DNA of 64,000 bases from Blastobasis lacticolella. Its lineage: Eukaryota; Arthropoda; Insecta; Lepidoptera; Blastobasidae. This document shows positions 9,450 to 21,423 of the stretch, piece by piece. The position numbers and the translations under genes are program-made. Under the pieces are notes generated by a model, which was not told where the DNA came from, did no database searches, and saw only the letters and a list, made by a program, of their open reading frames with translations. The stretch spans positions 5,456,001-5,520,000 of the forward strand of contig LR990067.1 in assembly GCA_905147135.1 (NCBI GenBank), read 5' to 3'. Each line of letters begins with the position of its first letter. Within the stretch, counting starts at the first letter, position 1.

Positions 9450-10681
9450 GTTGGCTCTGGAGCAAAAGTCCCTCCCAGTCTTTTGACTGGACCTTTATAC
9501 TACCTTCTAGCCGGAAATGTCATTTCTACTCTCATTTCCGATTGATCAGATGTAAATTTAATGTATTACAATACTTCTAACATTATTTAACATTATTATA
9601 AATTTTTTACATAATTAATTAAGGAAGTTTCTCATAAACAGTACTTAACTGATCAATGACAAACAATCGTTCAGAAATCACCACACTTCGTTCTGAAGTT
9701 GGCAAAATGTTTACAAAAGTATTTTAAAATATTAATTATTAATAATCACGATATTTAATACCAATCAAAACATACTAAAATACCTTATATCTTACAAGCT
9801 CGTAGTAAATCGTAACTAACGTATTTCAAGCCTGCGATATGACCGCTGCCGCATTCTATCATTTGAACGATCGCTGATAATACAGGGAAACCGACTGACT
9901 TCACAGTTCATGTCGACCTTTGTTTTGAGCGCTGACGGGCCGTAGGGAATGACCGGCTCGAGGTTATAATAGAAACGTAAAACGTTAGTTAAATGTGCAT
10001 TTATTTCTATCCCACTTAATTACAACATTAAACTCTTAACAATTAATAAGCGACCAAACACGATACTTTAGATACATAACCAATCAGGTGTTAGGATATG
10101 TAACAAATTGAACATTAAAAACATTGAACCTCCTCATTATCGAAGTCGGTCAGAAACTATATTAGTAAAAATGTATTAAATTCAATAGTAAAGCCACTTT
10201 GTTTTAAATAATTATTATTTGCATTTATTTTACATACTATATAGCAACATCTTATATTTTTTTTAAAAGACGTTTAGACGTGCAGACGTTCCGGGAGCAC
10301 GATACACGATTCGCGACAGACAGAGAGAGGGATAGAACGTCACGGCATTCGAGCTGCTGCATCGACGCGGGATATACGAGTGAAAGCAAAGCCCTACATA
10401 TAAAATTTAATATCTAGAATCGGAATAAAATACTGCAAATTAAAATTTATTTAAATTTTATTAAATTAATTCCAAATTATTATTTAAAACTATTAATCCT
10501 ATCACAGGCTTCTTTATTTACCAATTTACCTTGGAGGAAATAATGAACAGGACTGATTAAATTCCAAAAAAAAAAGCAATAGAAAATAACCACTGCGACG
10601 CAGACGCATTGATGCCGGGTAAGCAAGTGAAGTCAAAACGAAAGCCGTTATGCGCTTATTTTATTACACATGCCTAAATTC
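9450..10681. other. Non-coding part of the duplicated arm
   Basis: No gene is visible. At 9795-9880 the minus strand carries a second, shorter version of the VQMIEC peptide described at 4556-4804. Near 10235 the right arm has an extra LINE tail (53674-53872) that is absent here. The tract 10290-10400 is locally GC-richer without an open frame. Confidence 0.5.
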
Positions 10682-10879
10682 AGTTACTAAATTCAGAAGC
10701 AAAAAGCGTGAAACCGAATCAAAATGGAATGTATTGCTCATTTAATAAGGTCCATTTTTGTATCACGGCTTATGTAAAGCGGAACAACACGTAAGTGATA
10801 CAGAAATTGACCTTATTTAATGAGCATTAAATTCCACTTTGATTCGCTCTCAATCTTTTTGCTTCTTAATTTAGTTACT
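10682..10879. repeat. Fold-back element (MITE-like)
   Basis: Two arms of roughly 85 bases face each other around a 30-base centre. The left arm starts agttactaaattcagaagc and the right arm ends ttcttaatttagttact. Agreement between one arm and the complement of the other is about 85 percent by eye. No open frame is present. The right-arm version (54314-54492) has lost most of its left arm. Confidence 0.75.
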
Positions 10880-11264
10880 TTTAAAAATTGTCGTTACTCA
10901 TACTTAGTGTTGCTAGTCGTCGAAAACTCGTAGCGATAACAGTAGCCCCTTTACTGTGACATCTTTAAAATGATCTGATTGAAGTCGGGGTTGCTTAGGT
11001 AAATAGTAGTCATATCTTGAAAATGCTTGGAATATCTCTTTCTCGGGCATTGAAACTAAACTGTTCTTTCCAAGAATTGTTTTTTACATAAACTATGTAT
11101 ACAATGTCACATCTCTTCGCAACATCCCTTTTAACAAATTAATTATTTTCCTATTGTTCTCCTAGAGTTATCTAATTATGTACCTATTATTACACATAAC
11201 AAAAATTATTACACAAAATATTTAAGAAAAAAGAAGTATATTACAATGAAAACAGAAGAAGATT

Positions 11265-11402
11265 CTAGACTGACTAACTACATAAACTAACTACTACACT
11301 GTACTACACCAACTAATTACTACACTATACTAAACTAACTACGTACTACATTATACTAAACTAACTAACTACTACACAATACTAAACTAACTACACTATT
11401 TC
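11265..11402. repeat. Tandem repeat rich in actaactactacac
   Basis: About four irregular copies of a unit of roughly 30 bases, built from actaaactaactactacac variants, run in tandem. The right arm has the same array at about 54855-55005 with a slightly different unit order and count, as expected for slippage. Confidence 0.75.
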
Positions 11403-12280
11403 TTTGTAAAGTCTATGCAATCAGATCTTAGCGGCAGTTGAGAATAGATTAAAACTTAGTAATTAATTAAATACAATATTACAAAATACGAGTGTCCGAC
11501 CCGTTCGATTGATGAGTAAGGAAGGCGCCCGCAAGGGCTTGTATTGCTTTTTATGAACCGATAAGTTTAGGATTGTACAACATTGTTAACACTGCACTCG
11601 GTCTTGATCGCAAATAAATCCAAACGTAGTTTTAACATAACACACGTTTGATGATAAACATACATGCAGGTTATCACAATTTCACTGTACCTAGTGTCAA
11701 CAGACGACAAGTCTTTGATATTTTACATAAGCGAAGTAACTGAGGACGATTTCTTTACTATGAATGTCGATTTGGTGGGATACGTGGACTATGAATAAAT
11801 GTAGTGGTACAGATAGAAAAGCGGTCTGTTAAAATAAAAATTCTTAAAAATATTTACAACTAAAACAAAAAATTACCACTTAACAAATTACTATAAAAAA
11901 TATGAACAAAATCCTTATAAAAGTCGTATTTACATCTAAATAACTAAACTACATAAAAAAAATTAAAAATTTACAGAAAAAAGTAAAAAGTAAGTGGAAT
12001 ATAATTAATGAGTGTACAAATAAAAAACAAAAAAAGGAAAAATCTTGCATGCTGATTTCCATCTATTTTTTCTAAAACTGTGATATCGTCACTTTCCCGA
12101 TAATTTCTAAAATTAATATTGAACTCGCGTTCTCACAATTTCACGTTTCATCAATACATCAATCAGTGCAAATGAACATTAAAGAGATATACTTACGTAA
12201 GTAAAATCAACGGGTTTTTGCTGCTGAAAAGTTCAGTTATTCAATTTCTTTTATTGGGCAAGAAGACACGTTAGATCTGA
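11403..12280. other. Non-coding end of the left arm
   Basis: No gene is supported. At 11717-11749 there is a 33-base tract, gatattttacataagcgaag and onward, matched with one mismatch by the minus strand at 56929-56961, where it lies in a coding-like frame. Homology with the right arm ends near 12150. Confidence 0.45.
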
Positions 12281-12480
12281 TTGATAACTTGTATTACCCA
12301 AAATGGACGGAAAATGTGCCATAGAAAAAATAGTAAAGAAAGTCAAGTAGCGTTTCGTAGTAGTCATTTTGATGGACAAACACTTAACGAGTATACATTA
12401 AAACAACTAGCGAATACTGCTTTGGGAGAAATTTCAGATTATATTTACTACATTGAACAAATAAGTGTTGAACAAAAGGT
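12242..12480 (+). pseudogene. Exon-like segment with splice donor, unrecognised
   Basis: A frame from 12317 reads to QTLNEYTLKQLANTALGEI and ends at ISVEQK, followed directly by gtaagt (12480-12485), a perfect splice donor. A second frame just upstream reads GQEDTLDLIDNLYYPKW up to a stop, so a frameshift may separate the two halves. The piggyBac relic begins 200 bases later. This may be the first exon of a piggyBac-derived gene or of an unrelated one. I do not recognise it. Confidence 0.35.
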
Positions 12481-12682
12481 AAGTGTTTTTTTTTTCATTA
12501 AAGCAGTGTTTTTTTTTTTTACTTTTTTATAGTTATTACTTGCACGTAATGTTATCATTTTATGTATTTTTTTGATTTGGCCGTAGTTATATGTATTTTA
12601 GTACAGTGTCCCTAAATGGGTCCAATGGGCTGATTGATAACATTTTTATTTCTCATACGCAGATTCATTTTTGTCAAAAACA

Positions 12683-14274
12683 ATGACTAAGAGATCGTTT
12701 GATGTTTCAAATGACTATCGTGGCCTTGAAGAAGCTATTGATAACATTTTGAATTAAGAAGATGGTCTCGATTTCAGTTACGATTTAGTTGCTATTCCTC
12801 CGGACCCCACCGTTCTCACGGATGAGGAAGAAGAAGGCGATGAGGATGACGTCCAGACAAATATTCTTCCGCGCGATATTCCAGGTAGAGTTGAAGTGTT
12901 TGAGTCTCGATACAACGAGGAATGGGACAGCAGTGATTAGGAACCATTACAAAGTTGCAGAAGAAGTCGCGTTGAAGTCCAAGAACCTCGTTGGCGTAAA
13001 TATGAAGGTTCCTATGTTGACTTGCCTTCCAACGTAATCAATGTTCAAAAACGAAGGGATATTGTTGAAAATTAACTCAAAAACCAAACACCAGTCATTT
13101 TTGAAAAGATATTTGATGCGGAGGACTCTGAAATGATCCTAATGAACACAAAGTTATATGCCACCCAGCACAACAACCATGATTTCCAAACAACTGTTGA
13201 TGATCTCAAACTACTTTTTGGTATCTTACTTTTGACTGGATATCACTCACTTCCAAGAGAACGACTGTATTGGTCTCTAGATAAAGACTGCAACGTCAAT
13301 ATTGTTTCAAAAGCCATGTCAAAAAATTTATTCTCAGAAATAAAGACATTTTAGCATTTTTAGATAATGAAACTGTTGCCGGATCATCAGATAAAATGTT
13401 CAAATTACGACCTCTTGCTGATATACTGGTGAATAAATTTCTTCAGTGGGGTATTTTCCATGAGCATCTATCGGTAGACGAATCAATGGTGAAGTAATTT
13501 GGACGTCATCCATCTAAGCAGTTCATAAAAGGTAAACCAGTGTGATTCGGATATAAAACTGGATGATGACAAGTGCTGATGGTTATTGCTATGCATTCGA
13601 TATATACTGTGGGAAATCAGCAGGGGGAGCCAGTAATGAGCCTTTGGGATCAAGAGTAGTAAAAGGTCTGCTAGAAAAATCAAACGCAGCTCCGCATGAA
13701 CATGTTGTATATTTTAACAAGTTTTTTACAAGTCACGCATTGCTGCGAGATCTACGAGAATATGGGTTTCGGGCGACTGGTACCGTAGTGGAAAATAGGA
13801 CGAAGAAGTGCCCATTGATATCTGTCAAGGGTATGAAAATAAAGAATTGAGCAGATGTTTATTACAGAGTTGACACAGCCAATAAAATTTTATTTGTGCG
13901 ATGACTTGACAACAGTGTTTGTACTGTGGGTACAAATAACGACTTTGTCAACCCTCTGGGTAAAGTAAAACGATGGAGCTCTACAGAAGGTCGGAAGATA
14001 GACGTGAATATACCTTTTCTCTTCCAGAACTACAACAAACGCATGGGTGAAGGTAAAATGGTGGTGAGATTTGTTTACCTACATGCTTGATTTATCTGTT
14101 TCTAATGCTTGGCGTCTCCATGTACTGACAGCTGAAGACAAGTTAGACCAGCTTCAGTTTCGTCGCAGTATCACTCGATTTTATTTGAGGAGTGTAGGCT
14201 CTGAAAGACCTGATGGACGGCGTCGTAAACCATCGTCAGTGGTGCCAAGTATGACGCGTTTCGCTAAAGGATGA
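12683..14274 (+). pseudogene. piggyBac-type transposase pseudogene
   Basis: The reading is broken by several stops and frameshifts. The N-terminal part (12683-12939) has the acidic LTDEEEEGDEDD stretch and FESRYNEEWDSSD, as in PGBD2/3-like proteins. Next comes a piggyBac DDE region: TVDDLKLLFGILLLTGYHSL, then RPLADILVNKF, LSVDESMVK (first catalytic Asp, near 13480), then SADGYCYAFDIYCGK and VVYFNKFFTSHALLRDLREY (13700-13760). In active relatives the last block has Asp where Asn is seen here, so the second acidic residue is lost. The end (14071-14274) keeps SNAWRLHV and the Arg-rich tail. No terminal inverted repeats or TTAA ends were recognised. Confidence 0.85.
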
Positions 14275-14282
14275 TATTTTTT

Positions 14283-14779
14283 ATCCGTTGCGTCTAAATT
14301 TACCTTAAAAGTAGATGAAACAGCATCCGTCCAATATGTAAATCACTATTTAAAAGACAGTGTAATAGAAGAGTTTCGCATACCAACACTTACAGTGAAT
14401 GACCTGACAAGTACTTTAAAATCTTAAATGAAAAAGCTTAACACTTTGGATATTTATGATATGTCTATCAAGGTCCTCCTGAGCATCTGGCCAATCCTAT
14501 CGGGATTACTCGTCGAACTGTTAATGGTATCATTTCAAGTGGTGTATATCCCGACGTACTAAAGAGTACAAGGGTTTGTCCGGTGTATAAAGGTAAAGGC
14601 GAAAGGTGCTCAGTAGACAACTACAGACCGATAACAATAGTGCCCACTATATCAAAAATATTCGAATCGATTTTATCACAACATCTTATGCGGCACTTAG
14701 AAAGAAATCACTTACTTACTGACAATCAATTTGCTTATAGAAAAAACATGTCAACCACAACAGCTGCCTATAAAATATA
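14283..14779 (+). pseudogene. LINE reverse transcriptase, first part, before LTR element A
   Basis: From about 14290 the frame reads LKVDETASVQYVNHYLKDSV, then TLTVNDLTSTLKS, and after a break SGVYPDVLKSTRVCPVYKGK, VDNYRPITIVPTISKIFESI and NQFAYRKNMSTTTAAYK. These are the fingers and first RT blocks of a Jockey/CR1-group LINE. The frame is cut at 14779 by the LTR element and resumes at 20184. Earlier stops show the copy was already decaying. Confidence 0.8.
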
Positions 14780-15267
14780 TGTCGTCGCGTGAAGGAAAGG
14801 GGTGTATCAGGATCATTGTCATCAGGGTGGTGATATCAGTATTAGGTCGTATTCGTCCAGATAAATTAAAGAAAAAGTTCACATTTACTCCACTGTATTT
14901 ATTCCATTTCATTTTTGCACATCACTTATAATTTCACTAGAATTCAGAGCGGTATTACAAATGTAGGCAGTTGAGGTAATTTACTTTCTTATTTCAAAGG
15001 TGATTTTAAAATTACTTTATTTTTAAACGTAAATAACACTTTCTATTAACGAACTTCAAACGTAAACAAACGAAATGTGGAGACAGTTTCAAGACGCGTC
15101 ACTCCTCGGCGGCGGTCGCGCCAAGAATGGCCGCCACTCGGCCCGAGTCGTGCCGTCGAGACTCTGTCAGCACGCCCCACCAGAGGGCGCACTCCCACTT
15201 CCGTTTTCATCGTCATGAGTCCGTACTATTGACCACATGAGTCCATACTATTGACCGTGATCCGTCA
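14780..15267. repeat. LTR of element A, left
   Basis: This 488-bp repeat matches 19692-20179 with no difference that I could find. It includes a GC-rich block (about 15100-15180) and a 79-base segment (about 14925-15003) that is missing from both LTRs of copy B. Confidence 0.9.
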
Positions 15268-15890
15268 CGGCCGTCCTGCTGTACACACGTCCTCGTGTAT
15301 AATCTGAAACATGAAAACCATAGCACAGTACTATATTCGCTCGGTCACTTCTGACCACAACACATCACCCAAATAAGTCTTAGGAATCATGTGATTGGAT
15401 CTATCACGACTGCATTAACCAATTCTTCACATAAAACATACGTCCATTATCATTTATCATACTAAACTTCTGTAGATTGAGAGATAACAACATCATCTTG
15501 TACATAAATTATTCTTTATAAGTTGCCGACATAAATTCAGCTACGACTTCAGTTCATTAGAGAGGCGTGACAAGGTATAACACCAGACGGTTCATAAACC
15601 GTATCACAATTACCACCAATGAAGAAGGTTTAATCATCGTCACCAGTGTTTTCCCCTTGATGCTCTTGTTGAGTGGGAAACAAGCCCCAATCACAGAGCT
15701 CGCGTATCGTCCCCGACGTCCATTACTGTAGGTACTTAGATTCACCACAAATATGTGACATACCTACATCAAATTTTCAGTACTCAGCAAAAGACCCAAT
15801 GTTACTTCGAGTGGGATTGAAACACTCCTTCATTAAATGCCATATGATTTTTGGTCATCCGTCAGCGCCATCCTAATTTAAAAAGAATAA
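15268..15890. other. Element A interior, unique part next to the left LTR
   Basis: No gene is seen. The minus-strand frame 15557-15748 is kept in copy B (43985-44185), but it has no recognised motif and weak codon character. Neither strand shows a canonical primer-binding site directly beside the LTR. Confidence 0.5.
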
Positions 15891-15924
15891 GTAATGTTAC
15901 CATACAGGAGAAATGACACAGGCG

Positions 15925-16436
15925 ACGAACCACCACACGACGGACGCCATCAGTCGGGCCGCCACGCAGTCAGGCCGCCACGCAACCAGGCCGCCACGCA
16001 ACTGGACCTGCACACAAGCGAAATACCACACAGACTAGGTGCCACACAGGTTGGGTGTCACTCTGGTCAGTGCCACTCTAATCGTCAAACTATGAGTTTA
16101 TTCATCATATATCCTGTGTCACGTCTACCAAAGCACGATACAGGTAAGATGTCACACACGGGTAAATTTCACAGAGGCAAAATGCCACACATAAAAATGC
16201 CACACCGGCGAAATGCCATACAGGTAGAATGCCTCACAGGCTAAATACCACACAGACTTAATGTCACACAGACTATGCCACACAGGCGAAATGCCAAACA
16301 GGCGGGATGCCACACAGGCGGGAGCCACACAGGCGGGAGCCACACAAGCGGGAGCCACACAGGCGGGAGCCACACAGGCGGGAGCCACACAGGCGGGAGC
16401 CACACAGACGGGAGCCACACAGGCGGGACAAATAAA
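15925..16436. repeat. Minisatellite in element A (cacaggcgg units)
   Basis: Degenerate units built on gccacacaggcgg fill this tract. The clearest part (about 16310-16432) is seven 15-base units of the form ggagccacacaggcg. Copy B has five such units (about 43410-43490). Another short array of gccgccacgcaaccag units lies at 15950-16005. Frames reading GATQA or CVAPA repeats here are products of the 15-base period, not proteins. Confidence 0.85.
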
Positions 16437-16439
16437 TAG

Positions 16440-17700
16440 AAGCTGTCTATACATTCTCAGCTCGTGGTCAATCCTTCGACCAAATCTGTACTAAGTCAGT
16501 GATAGGTAACAGTCTATCTGCTATCATAACCCGGTCAATAACGGTCTACGAGTTACACAACAAGTAATCGTCACAGATCCGAACAACTGTTTACGGTGTC
16601 ATCTCTACAAAAACAACAAAATAAAATAAAATAAAAATAAACATTATTTCTACTGCCCAATATCAAAACTAAATCAGAAGTTTAATAATAAGAAGCTCTC
16701 ACGTCTATTTGATACGCCAGTTATATGTAACATTTGTTGCCACACCAAAACTAAGCAAGCAATAATCATCGTCATCGATTTTAACTGTTCGAACGAGTAT
16801 ACTCCATCTAGACTTTACGTGACGTTTAAGCTCCCATTTTGAAACCATTTAACAATATTTGTAATAACGAAGGCATCCCATATCAAGCCGCCTTCTAAAA
16901 AAATTACAAAATAAAATTTGCTATCTACAGCCACAACATCCGAGACTTTCGGGGCTCTTAGCCCAATAAGTCACACACATGACTCCCGGGTCACTCCAAG
17001 TCAGCCAAATAAATCTGGATGTTTGACCTCAACAACAATTCAGGTACTTAAAAACTTGTACTGGCAGAAGGATATGAAATCTCACCATTGCTTACACTGT
17101 CTCATCTTACTGGCACAACAACAGAACTCAAAATAGTTACTTTATATCAGTAATCAAGGAAATTTCAGTACTCGAAGCTAAAAATAATTTATAAAACCGG
17201 CTATTGAACTATCACCAAAATATCTGGACTTTCTCATCATCGTTATCGTTCAACACTTTCTCACAAAGCTTAAAACATCTACCTGTTATTAGCCACGCTC
17301 CCATAGCCTCCATCAGGCCGGTAAGCAACCATAAAACTCTCCCATAGGCTCCATTAGCCCACCATCACTGATAAAACACGATCACCTTCATCCGATGATG
17401 CAACAAATTTTGAGAAAACAAAACGATCACATAAATCTCATAAAAACCCCGGCTCGATAGTCGTCACGTATTGGGTTAGCGTCTTAGATTGATCCGTCTA
17501 ACAAAGTCTTTATCCAGGTCAAACTAAGTCACATTGACTTAGTACACATGGTTTTCGGTCGAACTAAGTCACAAGTTTATCTTTAGTTACTCAAAACATA
17601 ATTCGAAATTATCTACCGTCAATCAGTTCACTTACTCGTGTTTACTTTTTTTTTTCGTTAAATAACTTGATACTAATATAAAATTACGTTACTAACCAAA
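16440..17700. other. Element A interior, non-coding
   Basis: AT-rich sequence is shared with copy C (21850-23216) and copy B (42110-43400). A 72-codon frame at 16918-17136 survives in copies B and C with the peptide FGALSP followed by SHTHDS, but it matches nothing I know and may be chance conservation at the DNA level. Confidence 0.45.
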
Positions 17701-18089
17701 CTACCTTTTTTTTTGTAGTATTAAATTAAAAAACGTATATCGGTGATCCCATTTTTACCGCGGATATCTTATCTCTCTATTCTACAACATTGGGAAACTA
17801 TGACCACAATAACAAACATTATACTGAAATATGGAAAATTTCGTTCGAATTTCTCCTGTTAAATGTAAACAAACACGCTAATAATTTTTCTCTTTTTTTT
17901 CTCTCGATACATGTTTGCACCCTCCCGCTCGCATAGAAATCGCGGAGATCGCGGGGTCATTATTGAATTTGCACATTCGAAGCCTATGTGAAGCCTATCC
18001 TATCTCTAAGACAACATCCTAAAGTACACCAGCTAATTGTTCCACAAACTCACTGCTACGGCATCCCTGCCACACTGTTATTATCAAAT

Positions 18090-18305
18090 ATTTACTTAAT
18101 CAGCAATCTGGAACGACTTATGGTGACGGGAAAAGTCGAAGGCAAGAGACCCAGAGGCCGAAGTCCGAAGAGATGGGTGGACCAAATATCCGAACGATTC
18201 ATCGAAACCGATGGAGACATGCAGTTTACCGAAGATGTCAGGATCCTCAGCAGTGAGGCAACGATCAAGAAGAAGAAGTCAGTCAGCAGCAGCACCACCA
18301 TAACT
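18090..18305 (+). pseudogene. Captured LINE ORF2 C-terminal fragment inside element A
   Basis: The frame contains LERLMVTGKVEGKRPRGRSP and then KRWVDQI, a signature found near the C-terminus of RTE/Jockey-type LINE proteins. The same fragment lies at the matching place in copy B (minus strand, about 41540-41750) and copy C (33610-33860). It was therefore captured before the family spread. Confidence 0.65.
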
Positions 18306-18309
18306 ATGC

Positions 18310-19300
18310 TTACGTACTCAATTTATAAAAATAATAGCACTATGCTTTCCAAGTATTTCTTATTCTTGTTTTCTGATATCTGACGTGATGTTGGTAATAC
18401 GTAAAATCATAGCGCACCATGTTTCAAGATGGTAAAATAATCTTAGATTAAATAACACTTTTTTTCTATAAACACTGTTTGACATTGGGACGGATTTAAC
18501 ATAATTCTTACTATTTTTGTGGAGTGATTTTTTTTCTTAGTAACTTTCTATCAGACAGCCTACATTAATTGACATAGGTACCCGCAAAAGCTAACATTTT
18601 TAAACTTAGCAGTAGTTTTTGACATTTTTACCAACAAATTGTAACACTGACGTAACTGACGTTGTTTATGTTTTGTTTACATTCTTTCTATTTGTAGTTT
18701 CACTAAAGATACAAATAAACCTGCCATTCTCTCTACTAAGGGTATCAATAGTGTTTCTGTCAGAATACTTTTCTTAATTGTCAAAGTAAATAACTCCTAA
18801 AATCCGCTAGGGAGCCTCTTCAGCACAGGTTTTTACTAAATAATAATTATGTATAGGACTCACCAGATAGAGAGGAACTGTTAATATCACATAATTTCTC
18901 AGTCATGTACACTCGCAGATTGTCTACCATCGTCGTCCCATGTTGAAACAATCACGTTGAGGCTACCAGTCCAGCGTTGCATTCCAATGTTGTTCTCGTA
19001 GGTGAAGCGAACCGTTGTGCACCATTGTTATGCAATAGAAGAAAATAATTGTATTAGTAAAACAAAAATAAAAAATTAATATACACCGTTTTTAATTGTT
19101 TGATTTTATTTAATCTGCAGAAATCTAAGCAATTAATTTACTTGTGGTGTCAAACCACACTGCTAAATGAATCTAAATGTAAGCGTTTACTTTAAAGTCA
19201 TTGAATAAACTTTAGCTGGCTAATTTAGAACTACGCAAATTATTTAACTAACTCAATTTTATATTTAAAAAGGAAAATATTTTACATGAGTAATCTAAAT
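18310..19300. other. Element A interior, non-coding
   Basis: No frame of note is present. The tract aligns with 33880-34880 in copy C and, inverted, with 40620-41520 in copy B. Confidence 0.5.
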
Positions 19301-19305
19301 TAAAT

Positions 19306-19536
19306 TTAACAAAAACAAAGAAGCCATACCAAAGTGCCGTCCATAGTAAGTTTCACTAGATTTTTAATAATGTTGTCGATATCCCAGTGGTGCTCTCGAA
19401 GGCCCGGGGTCTGCCTTGACCATGACCCATTTGGTACAGATGATCTGCTGTTTACTTTATGAATCCCCCAATCTTTCTGGCGAAGTCTTTGTCTTATATC
19501 TCGGGGTGTTTGGACTCTTGGCTGCGCTTTGAACAT
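19306..19536 (-). CDS. Small conserved ORF of the LTR element, unknown product
   Basis: This minus-strand frame of 76 codons begins MFKAQPRVQTPRDIRQRLRQ. Copy B has the same peptide at 40403-40585 with few changes, and copy C keeps a damaged version near 34900-35110. The peptide is basic at its N-terminus and has no motif I recognise. If it is a real product, the element is transcribed from the right-hand LTR leftward in this orientation. It could also be a remnant of the parent element's gag, or meaningless. Confidence 0.35.
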   Translation of the reverse strand: MFKAQPRVQTPRDIRQRLRQKDWGIHKVNSRSSVPNGSWSRQTPGLREHHWDIDNIIKNLVKLTMDGTLVWLLCFC

Positions 19537-19691
19537 GTTAAATCATTTTACATTTTAATGTAGGCAACTCAACTGGATCGAGTAATCACCTTTCTTTTAT
19601 TATTACGCTTTCACGTAGCGTATCTGCATTTTCTTTGTTGCTTTTCATCATACCATCTCTTGGGCGTTGCGTTCGTCATCACCGCTTCTGA

Positions 19692-20179
19692 TGTCGTCGC
19701 GTGAAGGAAAGGGGTGTATCAGGATCATTGTCATCAGGGTGGTGATATCAGTATTAGGTCGTATTCGTCCAGATAAATTAAAGAAAAAGTTCACATTTAC
19801 TCCACTGTATTTATTCCATTTCATTTTTGCACATCACTTATAATTTCACTAGAATTCAGAGCGGTATTACAAATGTAGGCAGTTGAGGTAATTTACTTTC
19901 TTATTTCAAAGGTGATTTTAAAATTACTTTATTTTTAAACGTAAATAACACTTTCTATTAACGAACTTCAAACGTAAACAAACGAAATGTGGAGACAGTT
20001 TCAAGACGCGTCACTCCTCGGCGGCGGTCGCGCCAAGAATGGCCGCCACTCGGCCCGAGTCGTGCCGTCGAGACTCTGTCAGCACGCCCCACCAGAGGGC
20101 GCACTCCCACTTCCGTTTTCATCGTCATGAGTCCGTACTATTGACCACATGAGTCCATACTATTGACCGTGATCCGTCA
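19692..20179. repeat. LTR of element A, right
   Basis: This is the partner of 14780-15267, with the same length and sequence. It ends at CCGTCA, followed by the tata target duplication and the resumed LINE frame. Confidence 0.9.
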
Positions 20180-20183
20180 TATA

Positions 20184-21295
20184 TAATTGTGTTGCTACCG
20201 CTTTGGATGATAAATACAAAGTTGCAGGAATATTTTGTGACTTATCTAAAGCGTTCGACGTTATCAATAACGACCTACTACTGAATAAATTAAGTCACTA
20301 TGGTATAAAAGGAAATGCCTATAAGATTTTAAATTCTTTCTTAAAAAATCGGAATCAGACGGTTGAAGTCAGTCTTGATGGGAAGAAAGTAAAGTCGGGA
20401 GCGGGTGAGGTTAAGATTGGTATACAGCAGGGATCAGCCCTCGGTAATACATTATTTTTATTATTTATAAATGATCTGCCATCACACATCACCGAAGGTC
20501 TGATGGTTCTATTTGCTGATGACACAACTGTTGTGGTAAGCGCACGCACGAATGAGCAACTGGAGTGCAAGATAAGCACTGTATGTAGCCAGCTGCAGAA
20601 ATGGTTTACTACAAATGGTCTTATCCTTAATGTAGCTAAATCAAATGTAATTATATTCTATTGCAGAAACTCTCCAACCGCATTATCCTTACGCAGCCCA
20701 ATACCCCTAAGTTTAAATTGCAAATTCCTCGGTTTCTACGTGGATTCCAATCTTACGTGAAAACGACACGTAGAGGTGCTCTGCGATAGGCTTAGTAGTG
20801 CTGTTTTTGCCTTGAGGAAACTAAAGCCTATAATGTCCAATGAAGCGTTATTACAGACATACCACGCATATTTTCACTCCTTATTATCATACGGCATTAT
20901 CCTATGGGGCAATTCAACAGACTCTGATCGTATATTTACAATACAAAAGCGCGCTATACGAACGATAGCAGGCGTGAGGCCGAGGCACTCATGTAGGTAA
21001 CTATTTAAAACATACAGAATACTGTCCCATTACTTGCAGTATATATTTGATATTATTATGTTCACGCGACGCAACATATGCGACTTCGAGCGCATGTACA
21101 TTCCGGGTCGAGCGACGCGGCAAACGGGGCAACTAAAATCTGTACCGCGGCGGTTAGCATTGCTCGATAAAAACCCGCGTGTTGTCGGACCAACATTCTA
21201 CGAGCGACTACCCGCAAGTATAAAAAATGAATATTGTGACGAAACATTTAGTCGCCGGCTAAAGAACCTCTTATTGGAAAATTCAATATATTAAA
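20184..21295 (+). pseudogene. LINE reverse transcriptase, second part, after LTR element A
   Basis: The same LINE continues after the LTR element: GIFCDLSKAFDVIN (first catalytic Asp), GIQQGSALGNTLF, FADDTTVVV (catalytic pair), then the thumb and C-terminal region (LSYGIILWGNS, IQKRAIRTIAGV, PTFYERLPASIK). Removing the insert together with one tata restores the frame across the gap. Two nonsense codons (20758-20760 and 20998-21000) disable the protein. A non-coding tail runs to about 21423. Confidence 0.85.
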
Positions 21296-21423
21296 TAAAA
21301 GAATTTATCGAATTAATTTTGACATGACAATTGATTAATTAAATTGCCCGAGCACCTACCATAGTAATTTGATGTAATTTTATTATTTATGTTGGACATT
21401 TCAAATATTTTTACGAACGCTAT

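Larger units (their letters stand above)
1..12150. repeat. Left arm of a large direct segmental duplication
   Basis: This stretch aligns almost base for base with the right arm at 36388-55712, apart from large insertions private to each arm. The deleted gypsy ORF at 1074-1982 and its partner at 37475-38383 translate to the same 302 residues. Homology fades just after the shared tract around 12080-12150, which pairs with about 55640-55712. The left boundary lies outside the window. Identity looks well above 90 percent by eye but was not computed. Confidence 0.9.
14780..20179. mobile_element. Non-autonomous LTR retrotransposon, copy A (LARD-like)
   Basis: Two 488-bp direct repeats, which look identical by eye, bound a 4.4 kb interior. 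They start TGTCGTCG and end CCGTCA. The element is flanked by tata (14776-14779 and 20180-20183). The interior has no gag, protease, RT or integrase on either strand, so movement must have relied on proteins from another element. Identical LTRs imply a recent insertion. Coding direction is uncertain: small conserved frames read on the minus strand. Copies B (39839-44871) and C (21424-35727) are relatives. Confidence 0.9.

Noticed and set aside
15925..16436. Possible CRISPR-like repeat array
   Set aside because: Units are contiguous, degenerate and without unique spacers, and the DNA is eukaryotic.
16152..16494. ORFs with repeated CVAPA or GATQA peptides
   Set aside because: They follow from the 15-base period of the minisatellite, which leaves frames open on both strands. 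Copy number differs between element copies.
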